A stretch of 64,000 nucleotides of DNA from Sipunculus nudus (GCA_026874595.1 CM049309.1:38643079-38707078); one strand, 5' to 3'. Numbered from the stretch's first letter, positions 45,530 through 57,740 are shown. Notes: a model not told the origin generated them from the sequence alone. A program made the numbers and translations.

Positions 45530-47150
45530 AAATCTGGTCTCAGTTTTGTGTCAGTTAATCTGTCTGTTTGTCAGTTGTCATCAATTTTGCCTTCTCGCTG
45601 GTTCTTGTGTCTAACATATAGCATTCTACAGATCACAGTTTTGCAGAAATCCTTTAGAAACTGGTGAATCTTATGTCTTACATTAAAATTTCAAAAGTGA
45701 TTTTTCTTTTTTTGGGGGGGGGGGATATGGCTGCTAGGGTGCGCTGCACTCAGACTTCATCAATATATCATTTTTTACAATATCTCCGACACTATAAACT
45801 GAAATTACATAAACTATAGCTTAATTTCTTCTTCTGGGCTGTCTTCATAACTTGATCAAGTCATTTGGTCTCAGCTTTGTATAACTTTTGTCAGTATGTC
45901 CGTCACTTTAAAACACTTCAAATGTTATTTTCCTCTTAACTTTGTCAATTCTGGTTCTATCTTCACAAAATTTTGCTCTTTTTTTCATCTTAATCTTCTG
46001 CCGTGCATAACCTAGTCTAGTCAATTTGTCTCAGCTTTGTGTCACTTTATTAATATTGTTATAACGGGGAATTAGGGGAGTTCTTCCCTGGCCATAACAC
46101 AGTCACACGGCGCGTCAGGTGAATAACTGAGACAGTCCAAGTTGGATATTGTGCTGTTTTATTTCCAGTTGTCTTGGTTTACATGTTGATGATGGCGTGG
46201 GTCTGTCTGCCAGTTCCCAGCCCAACACAGGATTTTGTATCAGTATTACTACGTCACAGCCTTTACATCATCTTACACTTTTTCTATTGGATATTGGATG
46301 TGTGTCATTATGACATACCTGAATGTTTAGATAACCATATATGGCTTCGGCTTTCGCCTACGCACAAACTTTTTCCTTGTTTTACCTAAAGCTCATGTAA
46401 TATCATTATATTCCAGTCATTAATATATTCAGGGTATATATTTGTCTCCTGATCAATTCTGTGTGACCCAGCTACTTACTGACTCACTTTTGGTACAGTT
46501 TCCCTGTCCTAAATTACTGCCTCATGCGCAGGCCGGTATTCACCGTACCTTTGACTTTTATATCATTTTACACTGTCATCCAGATCTAAACCTGGCTTCT
46601 GCTGATGCCTATAATAACAGAATCTATTTTGGCTTACTTGATTAAGTTTACATTCACATGGCTATAACAATTATACCAGTCTATAGTAATCACTGGTTGT
46701 CTGCATTCAGAATTTATGTCCATTAAAATACTCATTTATCAGCTTCTTTTCTAAACCTATATGCTAACCGACATATGGAGATCGGAATCCAAACACCTGT
46801 CTTACAATGGTAGACAATGCGTTGGTACACCAATTTAGGCTATTATCATTTCTCTCTGTCGCTCTATCTGTCTTTCCATCTGCTGAACTGGTAACTGATC
46901 TTATGTGTACCAAAATATTGCGTTAAAATCTGTAATTATTTATAATAGATATTAACACCTCTTACCACATAACAATATGTTCCTCTGTTTGTCAGTTGTC
47001 CTCAATTTTGCCTTCTTGCTGGTTCTTGCCTCTGTTATAAGGCATTCTACAGCCCACAGTTTACCAGGAATCACTTTGTAACTTTCACCTATCGTATATC
47101 TGAAAGATTTTTTTGAAGCTGTATGTGTATTTTTCAATATGCCTAAGGTC
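45530..47150 (+). repeat. Direct module duplication split by an LTR-like insertion
   Basis: TCTGTTTGTCAGTTGTC, CAATTTTGCCTTCT, GCTGGTTCTTG and GCATTCTACAG occur in the same order at 45560-45640 and 46980-47055, about 1,425 bases apart. CTCAGCTTTGT/CTCAGTTTTGTGTCA boxes (45537, 45870, 46030) show further internal units. The LTR-like insertion at 46057-46669 lies between. Confidence 0.6.
46057..46669. mobile_element. Possible solo LTR (weak)
   Basis: The segment runs from TGTTATAACGGGG to GGCTATAACA, giving 7-bp TGTTATA/TATAACA inverted ends of TG...CA type. The 5-bp flanks AATAT and ATTAT match at 4 of 5 positions. It is locally more GC-rich (ACACGGCGCGTCAGG) than its host repeat. There is no obvious AATAAA, and no internal coding region remains. 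Confidence 0.35.
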
Positions 47151-47359
47151 AAGGTCATGAAAACACATCAAATTATATTTCCATCGTTACTTTGTCAATA
47201 TTGGTCAAATCTTTTCGAACTATGAATCATTTTCTTCCTCTTTATCTTCTTTATGACATGTTCTGGTTACCTTTTATTCCAATCTTGGTCAGAGTTTTTT
47301 CCGTCAAGCACATGACCTCTGGTCGTCTTGTTTACATGTAATTGGTGCTTATACACAGG

Positions 47360-47489
47360 TTTAATACATGCATGGTACATATACATGTCACACAATGACA
47401 TGTACTTGAAAGTAATGGTCCAGCATGGAAGTATCAAACCTGATGAATATCCCATTGCACAGGTTGGCATTAGGCCTGTAGGCCTTGTG
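47360..47489 (+). repeat. Repeat module shared with 36070-36203
   Basis: Contains CATATACATGTCACACA and CATTGCACAGGTTGGCATTA then GGCCTGTAGGCCTTGT, as in the 36-kb copy. Confidence 0.7.
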
Positions 47490-48129
47490 TTACATTGACT
47501 CATGTATTACATCAGTTTGGTCAAATGCATTTATTTCATACACATTCAAATATTTGATGTTCAGACGGTGACATCCATAGCAGTTCCAGACAACATGGCA
47601 TCAAATCACCACAAAATCTTTATGGTTGCTCGGTCCTCTCTTGCAAACTTGTTTTCAGTGTGTATAGTCTGTGTACAGGCTCAGAGACATAAAAATTAGA
47701 AGAAAAAAAAAACAAAAGTGGCACCACCAGTTTTTACCAACTGATTACACTGGTACAGCTCAGCATGGCTGAAAACACCTCAAACATAAACATATTGAAT
47801 ACTTAGTTTCACAAGTGCTGCTTTTGTTCCTTGGGCAAGAAAATTGACAATTAAGGCTACAAAAAAAAAGACTCCATAGTGAAGTAGTGGAGAAGGTCAG
47901 TGCAAGAACCACCTTAACTAGTGTTGTGCTTCAGTGCCAGATGGGGATGGAGCAGTGATGCTGGCCAAATGGAGATCCATTTCCCTGCACATCATCATTC
48001 AGCATATATGCCCATGGGTATAATATACAGCAAAATATACAACAGAATTCTCTACTTTGGTTATAAAAATAGCTTCTTCACTTATAAGCTAAATTAGTCA
48101 GCTGAGCATCATGACCCATGGTTCATTTG

Positions 48130-49785
48130 TTTATATTTTGAAAGTAAATGGTATTGAAAGGTTGGATATCTTTATATGAATGAGGATTTTTTTAGGAATC
48201 TAAACTAGGTATCATATACCTGATAATAATATGTATTGGTCCTTACATATCATGGTCATGGGTGAAGTATCATGATATGTATGAATAATGAAAGTGTTTT
48301 TTTAGGGGGGGGGCTGAAGCTTTGTTAACAGTTCTTTCTCATGATTTATATAATTCAGACAGAACAATAAATGAAAGTTTTCTTTTTATTTCAGATATGA
48401 GCCTCCAAGAAGGTCGAATCTATTGTAACAGGACATTTTGTAGTGGAGGTTGTATTTTTTTACCCCAGATAAAGAGTTTATAATTAGAAAAAATAGTGAA
48501 AATACCTTGTAATACATAAACCTTCCTTCGCCTTGGAAGTTTTAACCTATACCTCGTATCCATAAAGAAAAAAATGTAATATGACAAAATTTGATCAGAT
48601 AAAATCACAGCCAGCTTAGAAGTTTTTAATGCAGTATTAGTGTTATTACTACATACATTGCTGAATTTTTATTGGAATATTATTTTCATGTAAGTACTCT
48701 TATTCAATTTAATTTCACAATTATTATTTAAATCAGTCTGTCCATAACAGAATACAGCAAAGTTAGTCACTAAGTAGAGTCATAAAATTAAATAAAAAAG
48801 CTACTTTTTTACAGTAGTTAACCATGCCTTGTAGGAATCCTTCATGTAGTCTGATTTCTTTATGGACATAACATACGGTGAAAGAGGAATAGATGTGATG
48901 ATAATATTGTGATTTACATTTGTAAATGAACAAGCTAGGAAGTGTACTAAGTGTGATGTGATTCCAGCAAGGCACATATTACAGTAAAGAGAAAATTTAT
49001 TTGATCAGTGTATAGTTAATTGTTTTGATAGATAAGACCCACAGCTAAATACAACATACAAGATGTATTTCATACCAGCTTTAGGGATTTGGATTATGCA
49101 TGACATAGGTGCTTGAGTTGAGTTACAAAAGACAGGAAAAATATAGGGAATAATTTACTTACTTTTTAAAAAAAAACTATTTCCAGATTATGTTTTTGAT
49201 TAACAGTTTTTGCATTGCTTATCTAAGTCTTTTAAATGTGTTATGGCCAGCTATCCAGATCTCAAGTACAAATAAGTTCATTGAATGATTGAAAAAGAAA
49301 ACTAGATCAATAAAAAGTCTAATTTATTGTGATAATATCACAATAAAATATAAACAGTTATAATGTCTGCAGTTCCACCATTACAACATCTTCTTTGTAT
49401 CTATTCATTTTCCATTATGTACATGAATAGATTTAATTAGTAAACTGCAATTGGAATACATGTAAATTATTCAGTGAACAAGATAATGTGTCAATGTTAT
49501 CAGTTAAGGGTGATATATGTTATGTGAATATAAGCATTGTGGTAATACATGTAAGTATTTGTAGTCTCAATTTTCTTTTAAACTTTCCATTCTCTCCTTC
49601 ATGGGTCACATATCTAACAAGCTTCTCTCTATGTATATTATAGTTTCCTTTTACTCTGTTAAACAACACCTTAGTGAGTATATACAAAAGCATAAATGGA
49701 AGGAAGACTATTGGGTGTTGAGTGATTAAACTGGTTATGTTTATTAAAGGAGAAAAAATGTAACAAATAACAAATAAGCCTTTCA
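48130..49785. other. No recognisable feature
   Basis: AT-rich sequence with a G run near 48305. The short minus-strand frames (48420-49786) show no domain. Confidence 0.5.
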
Positions 49786-49788
49786 ATG

Positions 49789-50450
49789 ACTATTTCAGCT
49801 TAGCTGTCTGAAAGTCATTGGAGCTGTAGTGATCACTCTTCGTCCTTTGTATTTCTGTAAACAGGGCATAAATAACAGCTGCACCTAGAAACTGTAACTG
49901 AAAACCCATGGAGTCCATGAAAATCTTCTTGGAAACCTGAAATAAGGTTGTCTGAGCTATGGGGCTCATTAGTACCCCCAGAATAAGTAAACATTTTTAT
50001 ACAAAAGCTCAACTATCTGAATGTCATTAAGCATTGATTGCCATGATTCTTTCCATACATATTGATCAAATAGAGATTTCAAATGAATCATTTTTGGCGA
50101 TAATAAGCACAAACCGTAACTGTTGGACATAGATACATTTGTCATTCAGGAAGGTCCTAGGCAAATCACCTCGAAACAATAATAATATAAGGCCACGGTG
50201 ACCTATATTCTGCCAGCTATTGGCTGATTTTACCACCCAGTGAGACGGGCAGGGCACAAATTGTATCCTTTTGGCCTATAGATTCTTCTAATGTGACATT
50301 CAGGGAGGTCAGTCCTGAATAAATGTCTTTGGAAACATGAAATTGGGTCAGTAAAATGGCCTTAATTTCTGACCTATAGGGAAAAGAGAAGATTTAAGCA
50401 CCCTGAAAATCTCATTGGCTCACATGCTGAGCGTCATGACCCATGGGATG
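49789..50450 (+). mobile_element. Fourth AGCTCAGCTG-type element, short
   Basis: The start TTCAGCTTAGCTGTCTGAAA with GAGCTGTAGTGATCACTC matches the start of the 43031 element, as does CATGAAAATCTTCTTGGAAA then CCTGAAAT(A)AGG. It ends CACATGCTGAGCGTCATGAC then CCATGGG. At about 660 bp it may be a deletion derivative. Confidence 0.55.
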
Positions 50451-50884
50451 TTGTGATTTAATGCTTGTGAAGGGTTCTGTGCTTTATATAATCTCAGTAT
50501 TCATAGTTATTCCTTATACAGTAGACCATCATTCATCTGAAAAGCTAGGGAGCTGTTATCAGATAAATATCATTCAGATGTAAAAAATTACAGGATCCAC
50601 CGTAATTAGCAAGTACTGGGTATTACGGGATGCTGACAGACACAAATTTATTAAGCTTGTTAATAAAAAATAGCTTTACAACAACATATTTTGTTACGTG
50701 TTCCTTGATGTATCATATGAAAACAATAGGTGCCCAGAGGCACAAATTAATTGTCCCCCCGCCCCATGCATAACTCAAATGTGGTTATTTTCTGTTACAT
50801 GCTTTCAATTGGGATTGGCTGAAATAGGACAATTCAGGATCTCAAAGTACGCTGTGTAACTGATGCAACTAAAACACAAAACGA

Positions 50885-51470
50885 TTATCAGTGGTGAGAC
50901 CTGCCTTATGTATGCGCTTAATGTATCCATGATCTTTGGTTGTGCAAAAGTTTGGGCCAAAAGCTTGAACCGTCCCTGATATGTGTGTGATATTTACCAA
51001 AAATAGAGTGTACATGGCCTTAACGAAAAAAAAAAAACAATTATAGGTGGCGCCACTAGAGTTCAGTTAATGATGAAGCTGTCAAAAAGCTTTATCTAAA
51101 AAAATCTTTTGAATGAGTCTTTGAGATATGAGTTATATTTTCAGCAGCAAAACAACCAGTGGCGTCACCTGTCTTGCGTATGCGATAAGTCAGTCCACGA
51201 TCTATAACTGCAAAATTTCAGGCCGAAAGGTTACAGCATTCCTGAGATATGTGTGATATATTTCTCTTTAAATAGACCCTTATAGATGGCCATATTAGAA
51301 AAAAATAAATTAAAGTGGCGCCATCAGAGTTCAGTACATGATAAAGATATGCAAGAGCTTTCCACAGAAATAAACATGGAGCAAATTTGTTTAACCCCCT
51401 CCTCAGATACAGGTGATATATATGCAAAGATGGACAGGTTCACTCTCATGGTAATGATGACCCCTTGAAA
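50885..51470 (+). repeat. Two tandem ~265-bp modules with GGTGGCGCCAC boxes
   Basis: AGGTGGCGCCACTAGAGTTC (51046) and AAGTGGCGCCATCAGAGTTC (51314) are 268 bases apart. CCTTATGTATGCGCTTAATG (about 50903) and TCTTGCGTATGCGATAAGTC (about 51171) are similarly spaced, as are TGATATGTGTGTGATAT and TGAGATATGTGTGATAT. These are the same palindrome class as in 33-36 kb. Confidence 0.75.
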
Positions 51471-51489
51471 AAAAAAAAAAGAACTCTTT

Positions 51490-51690
51490 CTAAGGGGCCT
51501 TTTCCATGCGCACGGAAACGCGCGCGTTTCCGCGCCCTGAAAAAATCGCGCAAGTGTAAACCAGATGTACCTTTTCCGTGTGAAATCGACATCGTGCGAT
51601 GCGCGATTTTTCAGCGCGCGGAAAAGTCGCACCAGTGTTAATCATGTGTCCCTTTTCCATGCGCGCGGAAACGCGCGCGGGTAGTTCTTC
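51490..51690. mobile_element. GC-rich foldback sequence in AT-rich DNA
   Basis: TTTCCGCGCCCTGAAAAAAT with CGCGC (51524-51548) is the imperfect inverse of GCGCGATTTTTCAGCGCGCG with GAAA (51601-51624). CTTTTCCATGCGC(A/G)CGGAAAC occurs directly repeated at the two edges (51499 and 51652), each followed by GCGCGCG. Direct outer repeats with inner inverted repeats suggest a foldback or MITE. The exact termini are unclear. Confidence 0.5.
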
Positions 51691-52360
51691 TTGTAGAGGT
51701 CAAGTACACGAATGCTGTCTGCTTGCAGACGCCCCAGCATTGATCGTGGTGACAAATAATACTTTATCGCTGCTCTGCTTTTCCACTTTATTAAATATAT
51801 ATTCCCTGCAGGGAATATGTACTTGTTTATGCAGAGCCGGTATCACAGATTCTATAAATAAGGCATGTGAATAGTGGCTTTAAGACCAAAGCAGGGCATT
51901 TTGAAAATGAAAAATCATGACGATAGATGATCGAAATATTTGAACAATTTATTCATTGATTTAAATCATTTATGATTTAGATGTTATGCTCTTAATACTC
52001 TGCTTAATCTGAAGTTTCTTTATTCCCAAATGTTAATTATATATAGCTTTTAGCTTGAATTACTCTTCCCTATGTGCGGTCTCTCATTAAGTTAAATCAG
52101 CCCACAGCCCGCCCCGCAGTTTAAACAATAAATTTAACCCGCTCCGCCCCGTAGTTACTACCAATCTCTCCGTCCGCAAAATTTTTATTCAGCCCGCATC
52201 CGCTCAACACAAATTTTATAATAATTTTATTTATTAATAAGAAAAAGGCACATAAGTACATCTCGAAATAGGACTAGGTAAATGTCGGCGAGAAAAGACA
52301 GCCATAATTATGAGTGACAAATTGGCAAAACAGGTAAACAATGGACCAGGTGTGTAAACC

Positions 52361-52634
52361 ATTGCGCTTGGCGAGTAAGATCCTAACCGGTATTAAATGT
52401 GTAACTGGTCATCACGACCGTAGGTATGATTGATGGACCGTGCACAACTGTTATCCAAACATTATAGCAGCATGACCTCGAGTCGAGCGACAAAGCCATC
52501 GCGCTTGTTGAGTATGAGCCTTCCGGTATTAATTATACGTATAACTGGTCATCACGGCCCAATCACGATTGAGGAACCGTGCACAACTTCTGTCATAACA
52601 TTCAAGCGACATGACTTCGAGTTATGCGATAGAA
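52361..52634 (+). repeat. Two tandem 137-bp units
   Basis: ATTGCGCTTGGCGAGTA (52361) and ATCGCGCTTGTTGAGTA (52498) begin units that share CCGGTATTAA, AACTGGTCATCACG, GGACCGTGCACAACT/GGAACCGTGCACAACT and CATGAC(C/T)TCGAG. Confidence 0.75.
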
Positions 52635-52674
52635 ATACAGATTGGGACCATCAAGACAACTCAAACCCATCAGG

Positions 52675-52813
52675 TTTTTCGACGCATACGAATTCGACAC
52701 AAATGGAGTCAAATTAGTAAGGGTTTAACTGTTTTTGCAGGGATTCCACATTCAACTTCCTCACATACGGGTATTCGACTTAACCGAGTTCGACACAACG
52801 AGGTTTAACTGTA
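52675..52813 (+). mobile_element. Two successive pogo/Tigger-like right termini
   Basis: TTCGACGCATACGAATTCGA...GGGTTTAACTG (52679-52731) and TTCGACTTAACCGAGTTCGA...AGGTTTAACTG (52774-52811) are two versions of a pogo-style terminus, the second followed by TA. Read inward, the second is CAGTTAAACCTCGTTGTGTC. No left terminus was found, so these are truncated or nested remnants. Confidence 0.5.
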
Positions 52814-52999
52814 TATGTTTGTTCATTAAAATAGAAATCTGGTCACAACATGTCCACCATCACTGGTCACGCAAAAACCATATAACATATATATATGAAA
52901 AACGCAAATCACTGAGTCAACTGCTGTTGATCATAAGGATGTCATAGACGATCGTGCTGCATAGAGCGGTCCTTCTCTGCATGATGAGGGTAAACGGTG

Positions 53000-53570
53000 A
53001 CTAAAATGGAAAACACCCTGCCCCTGTAAAACTAATTGGTTAAACTGGGAAAACCCTATATTGAAGGCAACTAGGGGTACGGTGGAGAAATTAGACCTCC
53101 AATGAAACATCCCCCACTATGAGCAATGCGTCTTTATTTTGCTCAATACAATTTCCATTTTATACAGACTTTACACCTAATAGGGGAACATTGAATGAAT
53201 TATTAGAAATTTGATCACATTTATCTTCATAGCACAGTTTGTACTAGAAATTAAAACATTGGTTTAAGAAATATAGTTCAAAGATATCAGAGGGCCACTT
53301 TAGCAATTGTGTTCATGTGGCCAATTGATTATCTGATTTAACCGGGTCACGCGCGGGTGAAAATCCGCATGTATGGAAAGGCACCCTAAATTGTTTGGAC
53401 ATATTTTGACCAATTAAATTGGTTTGATTCAACCAATTTTTGGTTGATTCAACCAATCTGTTTTTTTAGTGTTGCAGTCAAATTAAAATAAGAAAAGGGC
53501 ATTTGTAAAAATTTTGTGTGCAAATGTCAAGGAAGTGTAAGAACATTTTGAATATGGCCGTACCTGCATT
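53000..53570. other. No recognisable feature inside the composite element
   Basis: Contains ACCAATTTTTGGTTGATTCA, a short imperfect palindrome near 53430-53455. Nothing else is seen. Confidence 0.4.
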
Positions 53571-55034
53571 ATAGCCCTACAGGATTTTGTGGGCGGGACG
53601 GACAAAAAAAAGTAAACGAGGGGCGGGTGCGGGCTAAAAGTAGGGAGATGCGGGACGGGGTTGATACATGATATTTTAGTACGAGTCACTGCAGACCGAA
53701 AACATGCATGTTTTTTTTAGGAATGAAGATGACTATATTTACTGAAATGTGATACACAGGTCTGTTCATGTTCCGTTGACTTTACCATTTTCTGAAATAC
53801 TGCATTTTGAACATATGAAGTATAATCTCTTTGAATTTTGAGACAGGTTCAGAAGCAGTGACAAATGGTTATATATTGTAGATATTAACCTGGATATTGT
53901 TTTGTATATCTAGTCTGTTCAGCACTGTATATATACTTGTGGCCAATGGCCAGTCTCACATATTACATAACATGGCTGAGTGAAGAGCACCACTTACTAC
54001 CTGTGGCCTTATAATAGCCACTGCATGGGCTGCATCTGGCTTTATTCCCCGCTGGATGTAACTTTACATAACTCACAAATCCTGAGATGTGCTCCTCATG
54101 AATGGACCAAACAAGACTGGCTGGTTTAGAGCACTGCATGGGCCAAACAGAAAGAGATCAAGAAGCCATGCTCTTTGGTATCTATCTCAACCATGCTCCA
54201 GGGCTGGGCTCTTTCTGTAGTTCCAAATCCTCCTCCTTTCAGCTAATTAGCTGAATCCCCAAACAGGACTCACGGCTTTGTCAAATAAAAGGTGTGAACT
54301 GTGGTGAGACAATAATTGTCCTCCAGCTGCTGCAGCTAGTGCACGAGTAGTATAAGTGTAGCTCTGGGCATACTTGATAGAAATTGTTCCTTTTATTCCA
54401 AATAAATAGCACCATGCGTATGGAAGACATGGGTCTGTTTAATTTTATTATCAGTTAAATATCTGGATATGTTGAATTAATACTTTTAAACTAGACAAAT
54501 AAGCATTATTTGATCAGTGTGTCCAAAGTACTGACATTTCCAGTTATATGGCAGTAAATAATTACATTTGGTAAATGGTTATTCAATGACGCTCCTTCCT
54601 TACCAGCGGGAAAACTGGAAAGGTCATAATATCAGTACAACGTGTAAATGCTATCTTCTCAAATGTGGCGATCATTTATTATAAATATATTTTAATAAGA
54701 TCACATTTTTCTACATGGTTTCATTTTTTAATTTTTTTTTTTTTTTTTTTGAGTTTGTTTCCCTATAGAGGTTAGTTTGCGGGCTGATTATTTTGCAAAA
54801 GTGTAGGGCGGGTGCGGGCTAAAAGTTGAATATGTGGGGCGGGTACGGGTCAATTTTTAACTTTGTATATGCCGGGCGGTACGGGGCGGGTTTTTTTCAG
54901 CTGCGGGGCTGGGCGGTTGCAGGCTGAAGGGCTGTTTTGCGGGGCGGATGCGGGCTCCAAATTTCGGGCCTCGCAGGGCTGTAGTCTGCATGCAGGGGAT
55001 GTGCGCCATGTATGTGTCTAACTTTGGGACTGAT

Positions 55035-55235
55035 ACATGTCGATATATGTACCCCACAATTATGACCACCTTTGGGACTGACCAAAATGGTCGTAATTTG
55101 AGGATGGTCGTATCAGTGAAATTCTAAGTTACGTAGATCATAAATGATGGACCGAGAAAAGTGGTCGTATAGGCCTAATTCAGGGGTTGGTCGCGATTGT
55201 GGGATGGTCACAAGGCGGGGTTCTACTTTACATAA
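55035..55235. repeat. GGTCG-rich segment, probably a decayed MITE
   Basis: ATGACCACCTTTGGGACTGA, AATGGTCGTAATTTGAGGAT, GGTCGTATCAGTG, GTGGTCGTATAGG, GGTTGGTCGCGATTGTGGGA and GGTCACAAGGCGGGGTTCTA form runs of GGTCG(T/C) boxes on one strand with an opposite-strand CGACC counterpart at the left. The pattern recalls pogo/mariner MITE subtermini; the ends are not resolved. Confidence 0.35.
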
Positions 55236-55239
55236 TTGT

Positions 55240-56390
55240 AGTATGCGCAGCACATCTTTATTCAGTCTGTGATAATAAATAGGGTATTGTCGCTAATTTT
55301 ACCCTTTTTCACTATTTATTTCAAAGAAGTTTACTCTTTTTTTTACTTTAAACTGATTTACACAGTGCCTCCATGGTGTCACCTTGATAACATTTGGAAC
55401 CATCTGTACGGCTAGGTTCATATACAACAGGAAAGGCTATCCAAAATGTATAATTATGCACAACAGATTTCGAAGCAATCAGTAGTTGACGGGAAAATTG
55501 AGATTTTGAATATTTTTTTTAATGAAAAAGAATTGATTATAGTGTCATTTCAAGTTTGAATGTCAAATGTTAAAGAGCTGCTTCAACCAGTTTTGTTCAT
55601 TCTTTGAATGATGAATGGAAAATAGGTCTCACCCATGTGCGTTATATCATTTCTATGGTCCAAAGTATGATGTATAAGTACAGCAATAAGACTATAAAGG
55701 ATAACTTATTTAATCATCTTTAGATTGTGGCATTACTGACAAGTTTGATGTGTTTCAGATCAGTCAATTTGATGCAAAATATACACTTTTCACAGGGATA
55801 TATTTAGTAAAATATAATTATTATAAAATTAACATTAATATATAATTGGATGATATATTTTTTCAGATTTGTTCTGCTTTTTACTGCTGCATATTGCAGA
55901 TGACATGTCCTTAATAATAATATTTAATCAATGTGCTTAAATGTATCTACTGTTGCTCTAAAATTGGCTTTTATAAAACAAAACAAAAAAATACAAAGAA
56001 GTATATTAAATCTATTTTTTGGTAATTTATGGCAATAAACTCCACAGTTTGTGGTAAAATGAAAAAAAAAATAAAGATGCTGATGTTGTAACTTTTTATA
56101 TGTATATAACAAATATAAATGACTTTGTTACTTTTTATATCGAATTAAATAAAAATAATTGAAAGCATATCCATATTTCTTATTCGACTCACACCTAAAA
56201 GTTATAGTCACAGCAAGTTAATTGTAAGTACTTGCATACACCCCTTTTTTAGGAGACCATTAGCGCATAGCCCAATTGATGAATTTTAAGCAAATAATTA
56301 GTATGCCATGTTTGAAACAGACCAGATAAAACACATCAAGGCGCAAGTGATGTGATCCGAGTCCTCTCTTTGTGTATGTGAAGGTTCCAG
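55240..56390. other. No recognisable feature
   Basis: AT-rich sequence; one weak 62-codon minus-strand frame (55924-56112) is composition-driven. Confidence 0.5.
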
Positions 56391-56974
56391 TCAAGTGTAG
56401 ACCTCACTTTGTTCGTGGTTTGTCATGGTGTGTTAACACTAGGGGTAACTGTTGGTCACGTGGTCCTATTTGTTTACATGACCTTGGTGACCTGAAGGAG
56501 AGTAGTGAATGATCTGGCTTTCTCTGGTTGGCTCTAGCCATCATGTGGTGGAGCATCAAAAACATCCCATTGTTTGATTTTTAAGTATGTTAAGCATAAT
56601 TTCCAATAAAATTGACAGTATTGGTCAATTTTTTTAATCTATGGCCAATCAAAGAGATGTCCAAATGCTTGTTTGGGACTGCTTGGTGGGGTATTTTAGG
56701 CTTCACTGCATTCGGGCCAGGATGGTTAGAAAAGGAGAAACACAAGCCCCCTTTTTCTTGATCTAGTTTGACTGAAGAAACAACAAATTCTCAGGTAAAA
56801 TAAAGTAATATCAGAATTTATTTTGAAAATTATTTAAAAGAGGCCCAAACCTCAGGTGTTTTATAGATGTAATATAGGGAAAATAAATACAGCCACGTGT
56901 CCTGTATGTTATCCGAGACCTTAATTTGTTCGTGGTTTGTCATAGTGTGTGTTTGAAGACTCCGGTTTACTGCA

Positions 56975-57181
56975 CAGTGGCGGATCGAGGATTCTGAAGG
57001 TGGCCAACCCAGGGAGACTAAATGAAAACCTAAAAAAAAGTTCCTCTTCGGAAATGAAGGGGTCCAGGTCGCAAAGTTTGGTTTGAAACCCTAAAAAAGG
57101 TTTCGGCTAATAAGGCGGAAAGGGGGGGGGGGGGGAGGCGGACCCCCTTAACCCCCTACCCCGCGGATTCTCCATTCACTG
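56975..57181 (+). mobile_element. CAGTGGCGGAT-ended MITE in satellite, copy 1
   Basis: Starts CAGTGGCGGATCGAGGATTC and ends GCGGATTCTCCATTCACTG. The interior has GTTCCTCTTCGGAAATGAAG, GGTCCAGGTCGCAAAGTTTG and a G tract. It sits inside a satellite unit. Confidence 0.8.
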
Positions 57182-57258
57182 CTTTCTGTCATCCGAGACC
57201 TCACTTGGTTCGTGGATTGTCATAGTGTGTGTGTGAAGACTCCGGTTAACGTACTGTG

Positions 57259-57469
57259 TAGTGGCCGATTCAGGATTTTGGAGAGGGTCCGACTAGGAAA
57301 ACTAAATGAAAACCGAAAAAAAGTTCCTCTTGTTCGGAAATGAAGAGGTCCAGGTCGCAAAGTTTGGTTTGAAACCCTAAAAAAGGTTTCGGCTAATAAG
57401 GCGGAGGGGGGGGGGGGGGGGGGAGGCGGACCCCCTTAACCCCCTACCCCGCGGATTCTCCATTCACTG
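57259..57469 (+). mobile_element. CAGTGGCGGAT-ended MITE in satellite, copy 2
   Basis: Starts TAGTGGCCGATTCAGG and ends like copy 1 (CCGCGGATTCTCCATTCACT, G). It is nearly identical to copy 1 from GTTCCTCTT onward, with an 18-19-G tract. Confidence 0.8.
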
Positions 57470-57546
57470 CTTTCTGTCATCCGAGACCTCACTTTGTTCG
57501 TGGATTGTCATAGTGTGTGTGTGAAGACTCCGGTTAACGTACTGTG

Positions 57547-57740
57547 TATTGGCCGATTCAGGATTTTGGAGAGGGTCCGAATAGGAAAACTAAATGAAAA
57601 CCGAAAAAAAGTTCCTCTTGTTCGGAAATGAAGGGGTCCAGGTCGCAAAGTTTGGTTTGAAACCCTAAAAAATGTTTCTGCTAAAAAGGTGGGGGGGGGG
57701 GGGGGGGATCTTGACCCCCCTCTGGATCCGCCATTAACTG
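57547..57740 (+). mobile_element. CAGTGGCGGAT-ended MITE in satellite, copy 3
   Basis: Starts TATTGGCCGATTCAGG, sharing the CCGATTC change with copy 2. It ends differently: CCTCTGGATCCGCCATTAAC, TG. Confidence 0.8.

Larger units (their letters stand above)
43031..48127 (+). mobile_element. Third AGCTCAGCTG-ended element, expanded by nested insertions (inferred)
   Basis: A 5' end TTTTTAGCTCAGCTGTCTAA with GCTATAGTGATCAC starts at 43031. The next matching 3' end, TAGTCAGCTGAGCATCATGA then CCCATGG, is at 48095-48120. Between lie a poly-C tract (43231-43244), a SINE, an LTR-like insertion and duplicated CTCAGCTTTGT modules. Treating the span as one element is inference; it may be two truncated copies. 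A 102-codon frame at 44393-44701 and overlapping frames at 43419-43903 show no domain. Confidence 0.4.
52095..54985. mobile_element. hAT-like element with CCCGCCCCGC-rich ends (composite, inferred)
   Basis: The left part holds CAGCCCGCCCCGCAG, AACCCGCTCCGCCCCG and CAGCCCGCATCCGC (52098-52205). The right part holds the inverse: GGGGCGGGTACGGGTC, TACGGGGCGGGTTTTT, GCGGGGCGGATGCGGGCT and ATTTCGGGCCTCGCAGG (54800-54980). Another inverse block lies at 53585-53660. Multiple subterminal GC-rich boxes in AT-rich DNA are typical of some hAT elements, but no transposase frame is visible and the boundaries are approximate. The 53.6-kb block may mark a separate, nested copy. Confidence 0.4.

Noticed and set aside
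50515-50600. TACAGTAGACCATCATTCATCTGA as a pogo-like left terminus
   Set aside because: No matching right terminus or second TA-flanked end could be found nearby.
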